DNA of 64,000 bases, from contig NZ_CP061281.1 of assembly GCF_014621695.1 (NCBI RefSeq), positions 2,356,001-2,420,000 on the forward strand. Direction: 5' to 3'. The DNA is from Streptomyces xanthii (GTDB taxonomy: Bacteria > Actinomycetota > Actinomycetes > Streptomycetales > Streptomycetaceae). The notes beneath the pieces were generated by a model. The model did not search any database. It saw only the letters and a list, made by a program, of their open reading frames with translations, and was not told where the DNA came from. The position numbers were made by a program, and so were the translations under genes. Shown piece by piece: positions 59,927 to 64,000 of the stretch (positions within the stretch are counted from its first letter, which is position 1; every line of letters begins with the position of its first letter).

Positions 59927-59990
59927 GTCGATGGCAAACCGCCCGCAGCTCGTGCGGGCGGGGGTGCCTGCGGGGCGCCGGCAGGGGCGG

Positions 59991-60329
59991 CTACGCCTTG
60001 GCGAGCGCCTCGTCGCCGTCCGCGACCTTGGCGTCCAGCTCCGCGGAGATCTTGCGCTCCACGAAGAAGGCGGCCGTCGGGATGGTGCCCGCGATCAGCA
60101 CCCACAGCTGCTTGCCGACCGGCCACTTCGCCTTGGATCCCAGGTCGAAGGCGCAGATCAGGTAGACGACGTAGAGCCAGCCGTGCGCGATGGCGATGAC
60201 CTTGGTGATGTCGTCGGCCCCGTCCATCTTGAACGCGTACTTCGCGATCATGCCGAGGCAGAGCAGGACGAGGAGGACACCGGTCACGTAGGCCATGACG
60301 CGGTAGCGGGTCAGCACGCTCTTCTTCAT
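59991..60329 (-). CDS. DUF3817 membrane protein
   Basis: A 112-aa protein from ATG 60329. Three hydrophobic helices (about 9-30, 42-62, 72-92). HGWLYVVYL and DLGSKAKW are typical of the DUF3817 family, whose role is unknown. Downstream gene icmA starts about 105 bp away. Confidence 0.85.
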   Translation of the reverse strand: MKKSVLTRYRVMAYVTGVLLVLLCLGMIAKYAFKMDGADDITKVIAIAHGWLYVVYLICAFDLGSKAKWPVGKQLWVLIAGTIPTAAFFVERKISAELDAKVADGDEALAKA

Positions 60330-60385
60330 GCGTCGAGCGTAACCGTCCGTTTTGCGAGATCTTGAGGCGGGCCCGGTGGGCTCCG

Positions 60386-60895
60386 TCACGCCTCGTCGAA
60401 ATCCTTCGCCGCCACCCGCAGCGGGCGGAGCATCGCGAAGATCTCGGCGCATTCCTCCGCGTCGTAGACGCCGAGGCCGAAGTCCATCGCCATCAGGTCG
60501 CGGGTGGCCGCCTCGACGACCTCGCGGCCTTTCTCCGTGATCGTGGCGAGGGTGCCGCGGCCGTCGTTGGGGTTGGGGCGTTTGGCGACGAGGCCGGACT
60601 TCACGAGGCGGTCGACGGTGTTCGTCACCGAGGTGGGGTGGACCATGAGCCGCTCGCCGATCTTCGACATCGGCAGTTCGCCCGCCTTGGAGAAGGTGAG
60701 CAGGACCAGTGCCTCGTAGCGCGCGAAGGTGAGTCCGTACGGCTTGACGACGGAGTCGACCTCACCGAGCAGGATCTGGTGCGCGCGCATGATCGAGGTG
60801 ATCGCGGCCATGGACGGCACGGCGCCCCAGCGCTGTTCCCAGAGTTCGTCGGCGCGGGCGATCGGATCGAAGGCAAGACTGAGCGGCTTCGGCAC
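60386..60895 (-). CDS. MarR-family regulator
   Basis: A 169-aa regulator. GTG 60895 (MPKPLSLAFDPIARADELW) is preferred over ATG 60907 because a promoter places the transcript start on this GTG. The winged helix spans about 45-115 (TFARYEALVLLTFSKAGELPMSKIGERLMVHPTSVTNTVDRLVKSG; RPNPNDGRGTLATITEKG). Ligand and targets unknown; the DUF3817 gene follows 56 bp downstream. Confidence 0.9.
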   Translation of the reverse strand: MPKPLSLAFDPIARADELWEQRWGAVPSMAAITSIMRAHQILLGEVDSVVKPYGLTFARYEALVLLTFSKAGELPMSKIGERLMVHPTSVTNTVDRLVKSGLVAKRPNPNDGRGTLATITEKGREVVEAATRDLMAMDFGLGVYDAEECAEIFAMLRPLRVAAKDFDEA

Positions 60896-60902
60896 GTCCC
60901 AG

Positions 60903-60931
60903 ACCATACCGGCCGGTCATATGGTGGTCAG
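60903..60931 (-). promoter_or_regulatory. Leaderless promoter of the MarR gene
   Basis: On the minus strand CTGACC (60926-60931), 17-bp spacer, TATGGT (60903-60908), then 7 nt to GTG 60895. The -35 lies within the end of the upstream MFS gene. ACCGGCCGGT abuts the -10. Confidence 0.55.
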
Positions 60932-62206
60932 CCCCGTCTCGCCCTTTGACCTCCCGGTCCGTGCGCTCGCCCGTACTTCGAGGGCCAGCGCGGTGCAGCA
61001 GACGGTGCCGAGCACACCGGCGGCGGTGACCGCGACGGCGACCCCGAAGGCCTCGGCGGCCACTCCGGCGAGGGCCGCGCCGATGCCCTGGACGGTCATC
61101 AGGCCCGCGTTGTGCACGGTCATGGCACGGCCGCGCAGCTCCTCGGGAAGCTCGTCGACGAACCAGCGGTCGACGCCGAGGGTGTACGCGAAGCCGAGCC
61201 CGGAGAGCAGCAGCAGGGGCAGCGTCGCGGCGAGGCCGGGGGTGACCGCGTACCCGGCGAGCGGCAGCAGGGTCAGGCAGGCCAGCGGGAGGGCGATCCG
61301 GGCGCGGGCGGCGGGCGAGAGGACGGAACCGGCGAGCAGTTCGCCGCCGATCGTGCCGACGGCCATCGCGCACATCAGGAGGCCGACGGCCGAGGTCCCG
61401 GCGCCGATGTCGTCCGCGTACGCCGCCGCGAGCACCTCCGGCACGACGGAGAAGAGCGGCGGCACCCAGAGCAGCAGGACGAGGGCGCGCAGCCGGCGGT
61501 GGGCGAACAACTGGCGGGCGCCGGCCAGGGAGTGGCCGATCAGGGCGCGGGGTTCGGGAGTGCGGGCGGGTCTGCGGCGGGTGCCGAGGCGCAGCAGCGC
61601 CGCCGAGCACAGGAACGTGACGACGGTGATGGCGAGGGCGCCGCGCGGGGGCACGACGGTGAGCAGGACGCCGCCGAGGGCGAGGCCGCCGAGGACCGCG
61701 CTCTGCGAGACGATCCGCAGCAGGGAGCGGCCCAGTACGAACAGGTCGCCGTCGCCGAGCACATCGGTGAGGGTCGCCATGCGGGTGCCGTTGAACACGG
61801 GCGAGACGAGCGCGATGAGGAAGCGCAGGGCGAGCAGCGCGGCGACCGGGGTGACGGGCAGCGCCATCAGGAGCGCGCAGCCCGCGCAGATCAGGTCGCA
61901 GACGACGAGGACGCGGCGGGGCGGGTACCGGTCGGCGATCCCGGAGAGCAGGGTCCCGCCGATCGCGTACGGCAGGAAGCCGAGCGCGAAGGTGAGCGCG
62001 CTGAGCAGCGGCGACCCGGAGAGGCGGTACACGAGCACGCTGAGCGAGATCTCGGCGACGACGACCCCGAAGAGGGAGGCGGCGTGCGCGACGAACACGG
62101 CCCGGAACTCGGCGACGCGGAAGAGCGCGCCGTAGCCGGGTGTCCGTTCCTCCAAGGTGCCGCCGGAGGTCTGCTGCTGTTGCTGCTGTTGCTGGTCCTG
62201 CGTCAT
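60917..62206 (-). CDS. MFS transporter with N-terminal poly-glutamine tract
   Basis: A 429-aa, 12-helix transporter. ATG 62206. The N-terminus reads MTQDQ followed by a run of Gln, encoded by a CAG/CAA repeat (about 62164-62200), before the first helix. GIADRYPPRRVLVVCDL is the motif-A loop, and LPEELRGRAMTVHNAG is typical of MFS_3/DHA3-like exporters. It is divergent from a DUF5937/ArsR-type regulator gene, which probably represses it. Confidence 0.88.
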   Translation of the reverse strand: MTQDQQQQQQQQTSGGTLEERTPGYGALFRVAEFRAVFVAHAASLFGVVVAEISLSVLVYRLSGSPLLSALTFALGFLPYAIGGTLLSGIADRYPPRRVLVVCDLICAGCALLMALPVTPVAALLALRFLIALVSPVFNGTRMATLTDVLGDGDLFVLGRSLLRIVSQSAVLGGLALGGVLLTVVPPRGALAITVVTFLCSAALLRLGTRRRPARTPEPRALIGHSLAGARQLFAHRRLRALVLLLWVPPLFSVVPEVLAAAYADDIGAGTSAVGLLMCAMAVGTIGGELLAGSVLSPAARARIALPLACLTLLPLAGYAVTPGLAATLPLLLLSGLGFAYTLGVDRWFVDELPEELRGRAMTVHNAGLMTVQGIGAALAGVAAEAFGVAVAVTAAGVLGTVCCTALALEVRASARTGRSKGETGLTTI

Positions 62207-62239
62207 GGCCCGAGCCTGTCGGGGCGGTGGAGCCGGGCG

Positions 62240-62261
62240 TAGTGTTTCGGCTCGGGCCGAA
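62240..62261. promoter_or_regulatory. Operator/promoter between MFS and DUF5937 regulator
   Basis: TTCGGC-TCGG-GCCGAA (62246-62261) is a perfect dyad directly after TAGTGT (62240-62245), a -10 candidate for the plus-strand gene. It lies in the only 81-bp divergent gap. Confidence 0.55.
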
Positions 62262-62287
62262 TGTCCGGGAGGGAGGAGGGGCGGGGA

Positions 62288-63283
62288 ATGGCGTTGTATC
62301 TGCATTTCGGGGAGAGCGATCTGCTGCGGTGCCGGTTCGCGGTGTCGCCGTTGTGGGAGACGCACGACGCGATCCGGACCTTGGGTCGGCCGGACCGGCA
62401 CGGGTATCACCTGCCGTGGCTGCGGCGGATCCGGGAGGCCGCGCGGGAGCTCGACCTGACGGCGATCCGGCTGCTGATGCCGCGCAGCGGGCACAGCCCG
62501 GACTTTCTCGGGCCGCCGCCGATCGGGCCCGCGGCGACGTTCCACGAGGAGCTCGCGGCGGTACGGACGACCCCGGCGGACGTGGCCCGCAAGGACCTCG
62601 CGCTGTCGCTGGCCTGCACGAAGGGCGCCGCCGAGACCCCGCAGGGGCGGGCGATGCTGGAGGATCCGGGGCGCGCGGTGCAGGAGCTCGCGGACACCCT
62701 GGAGCGGGCCTGGCAGGTGCTGGTGGAGCCGGACTGGCCCCGGCTGCGCGCGCTGCTGGAGGCGGACGTCGCGTACCACTCGGGGCGGCTGGCGCGGGTG
62801 GGTCTGGAGGGGCTGCTCTCGGAGCTGCATCCGCGGATCGGCTGGGACCCGGCGACGCTGACGCTCACGGCCCGCGCGAGCAGTCACCGCCGCAGCCTGG
62901 ACGGGCAGGGCCTTGTCCTCATGCCGAGCGTGTTCGCGTGGCCCGAGGTGATCAGCGGGTTCGAGCCTCCGTGGCAGCCCACCGTCGTGTACCCGGTGCG
63001 CGGGATCGGCGGCCTGTGGACGCAGCCGTCCGGCGCCGCCCCGGAGGCGCTCGCCGGGATCCTGGGCCGCAACCGCGCGGACGTCCTGAGCGCGCTCGGC
63101 GCCCCGACGTCGACCAGCGCGCTGGCCCACACCCTGGGCCTGGCCCCGTCCTCCGTGTCGGCACACCTGACGGCGCTGCGCGCGGCCGGACTGCTCACCA
63201 CGCACCGCCGGGGCCATCAGGTGCTGTACGAGCGGACACCACTGGGCGGCGCCCTGGTGACGGGCGGTCAGGAGGAGGCCTGA
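62288..63283 (+). CDS. DUF5937 / ArsR-type HTH regulator
   Basis: A 331-aa protein from ATG 62288 with a G-rich SD region (GGGAGGAGGGG). The first 240 residues match the DUF5937 pattern (LYLHFGESDLLRCRFAVSPLWET). The last 75 form an ArsR-like winged helix (TSTSALAHTLGLAPSSVSAHLTALRAAGLLTTHRRGHQVLYERT). No metal-binding Cys motif is seen, so the ligand is probably organic. Divergent from the MFS transporter. Confidence 0.88.
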   Translation: MALYLHFGESDLLRCRFAVSPLWETHDAIRTLGRPDRHGYHLPWLRRIREAARELDLTAIRLLMPRSGHSPDFLGPPPIGPAATFHEELAAVRTTPADVARKDLALSLACTKGAAETPQGRAMLEDPGRAVQELADTLERAWQVLVEPDWPRLRALLEADVAYHSGRLARVGLEGLLSELHPRIGWDPATLTLTARASSHRRSLDGQGLVLMPSVFAWPEVISGFEPPWQPTVVYPVRGIGGLWTQPSGAAPEALAGILGRNRADVLSALGAPTSTSALAHTLGLAPSSVSAHLTALRAAGLLTTHRRGHQVLYERTPLGGALVTGGQEEA

Positions 63284-63322
63284 GCCGGGCCTGATCGGCG
63301 GAACTCCGACCCCCTCCGTCAC

Positions 63323-63358
63323 GTTTGACAGAGTTTGATCGGTTTTGCTCCGTAGCAT
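63323..63358 (+). promoter_or_regulatory. Phased GTTTGA repeats before GH6 gene
   Basis: GTTTGA at 63323 and 63333 and GTTTTG at 63342 repeat at about 10 bp. TTGACA (63325-63330) resembles a -35, but TAGCAT (63353) is 22 bp away. No CebR-type TGGGAGCGCTCCCA box was found. Confidence 0.35.
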
Positions 63359-63421
63359 GCGGCACGAACCACCCCCGCGACATCGCCCGTTCCGAACACT
63401 CGCTCCGAACCTGGGGGCAGG

Positions 63422-64000
63422 ATGCCCGTCCCGTCCGTCCGTCCACCGGTCCGCGGCCTCGCGCTCGCCGCCGCCGCGCTCCTCCTGACCACTCTCGCCG
63501 CCGGCTGCGCCGACGCCGGCCGCGAGGGCCGCGCCGCCACCTCCACCGGGCGCACCGCCCCCGGCCGCGTCACCGACGACTCCCCCTTCTGGGTCGACCC
63601 CGAATCCTCCGCCGCCCTCCAGGCCGACAGCTGGCAGAAGCAGGGCCGCGCCGCCGACGCCGCCCTGATCCGGCGGATCTCCGCGCACCCGCAGGGCATG
63701 TGGGTGCCCGGCGACTATCCGCGCCCGGCGATCGCCCAGGCGGGCACGCGGGCGAAGAAGGCGGACAAGACCCTGGTCCTCGTCGCCTACAACATCCCGC
63801 ACCGGGACTGCGGACAGCACTCGGCCGGCGGGGCGCACAGCGCGGACTTCTACTACCAGTGGATCGACGCGTTCGCGACGGGCATCGGCGACGCGAAGGC
63901 CCTCGTCGTCCTCGAACCGGACGCGCTCGGCCACATCGTCGACGGCTGCACCCCCGCCGAGTACCAGGAGGAGCGCTACCAGCTGATCTCCGGCGCGATC
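63422..64000 (+). CDS. GH6 glycoside hydrolase lipoprotein (3' end beyond window)
   Basis: 193 codons are visible from ATG 63422 (SD GGGGG-CAGG). A lipoprotein signal peptide ends with lipobox LAAGC (Cys29). The catalytic domain begins about residue 52 (SPFWVDPESSAALQADSW) and shows YNIPHRDCGQHSAGGA and the catalytic Asp region VVLEPDALGHI of GH6 cellulases (endoglucanase or cellobiohydrolase). It is expected to act on beta-1,4-glucan at the cell surface. Cut by the window edge. Confidence 0.9.
   Translation, partial: MPVPSVRPPVRGLALAAAALLLTTLAAGCADAGREGRAATSTGRTAPGRVTDDSPFWVDPESSAALQADSWQKQGRAADAALIRRISAHPQGMWVPGDYPRPAIAQAGTRAKKADKTLVLVAYNIPHRDCGQHSAGGAHSADFYYQWIDAFATGIGDAKALVVLEPDALGHIVDGCTPAEYQEERYQLISGAI

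Noticed and set aside
63323..63358. Standard -35/-10 promoter TTGACA-TAGCAT for the GH6 gene
   Set aside because: The spacer is 22 bp, too long for a normal sigma-70-type promoter.

Overview
The window is a stretch of Streptomyces chromosome. The evidence is very high G+C, third-position GC bias, GTG/TTG starts, a 16S-23S-5S rRNA operon of streptomycete type, and a gene order that matches from memory the glgE region and the pyk-ackA-pta-pfkA to icmA region of Streptomyces chromosomes. No in-frame TTA (bldA) codon was noticed in any called gene.

Layout. 1-6.5 kb: end of an ABC exporter gene, a long inverted repeat, and two paralogous secreted thermolysin-type (M4) proteases that share a conserved upstream block. 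6.6-25.1 kb: alpha-glucan/trehalose metabolism. glgP (minus) and the glgE-treS-mak-glgB operon (plus) form the GlgE route (trehalose to maltose to maltose-1-phosphate to alpha-glucan, with phosphorolysis back). Between the divergent halves lie about 8 kb with two PQQ-propeller Ser/Thr kinases, a small secreted protein, a stand-alone protein resembling the maltokinase N-terminal cap, and a subtilisin-type protease. Three 84-bp tandem repeats sit between mak and glgB. 25-33.4 kb: a HelD-like RNA-polymerase helicase, thioredoxin and MerR regulator (minus), an MBL-fold hydrolase, an exonuclease, a small membrane protein, an isochorismatase-like hydrolase, and an MFS pump divergent from a TetR regulator with three adjacent operators. 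33.5-39.3 kb: a complete rRNA operon on the minus strand. 39.4-45.8 kb: a C4-dicarboxylate carrier divergent from a CitA/DcuS-type two-component pair, then a secreted Ig-like repeat protein. 45.9-52.7 kb: an XRE regulator, then pfkA divergent from pta-ackA-pyk (glycolysis and acetate overflow). 52.8-57 kb: a DUF6230-DUF6114-secreted repeat protein locus and a CnoX/YbbN-like thioredoxin-TPR protein. 57.2-64 kb: TetR regulator, isobutyryl-CoA mutase large subunit (icmA), DUF3817 membrane protein, MarR regulator, MFS transporter with poly-Q N-terminus, DUF5937/ArsR-type regulator, and the start of a GH6 lipoprotein cut by the window edge.

The rRNA operon is read from the minus strand. If it is co-directional with replication, as rRNA operons usually are, oriC lies beyond the high-coordinate end. 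Regulatory palindromes are plentiful (MFS/tetR, icmA, the TetR gene at 57.3 kb, merR, the DUF5937 gene). Several regulators appear to have leaderless promoters. A dispersed intergenic repeat family (core GGGGCGCGGGG) occurs at three places.
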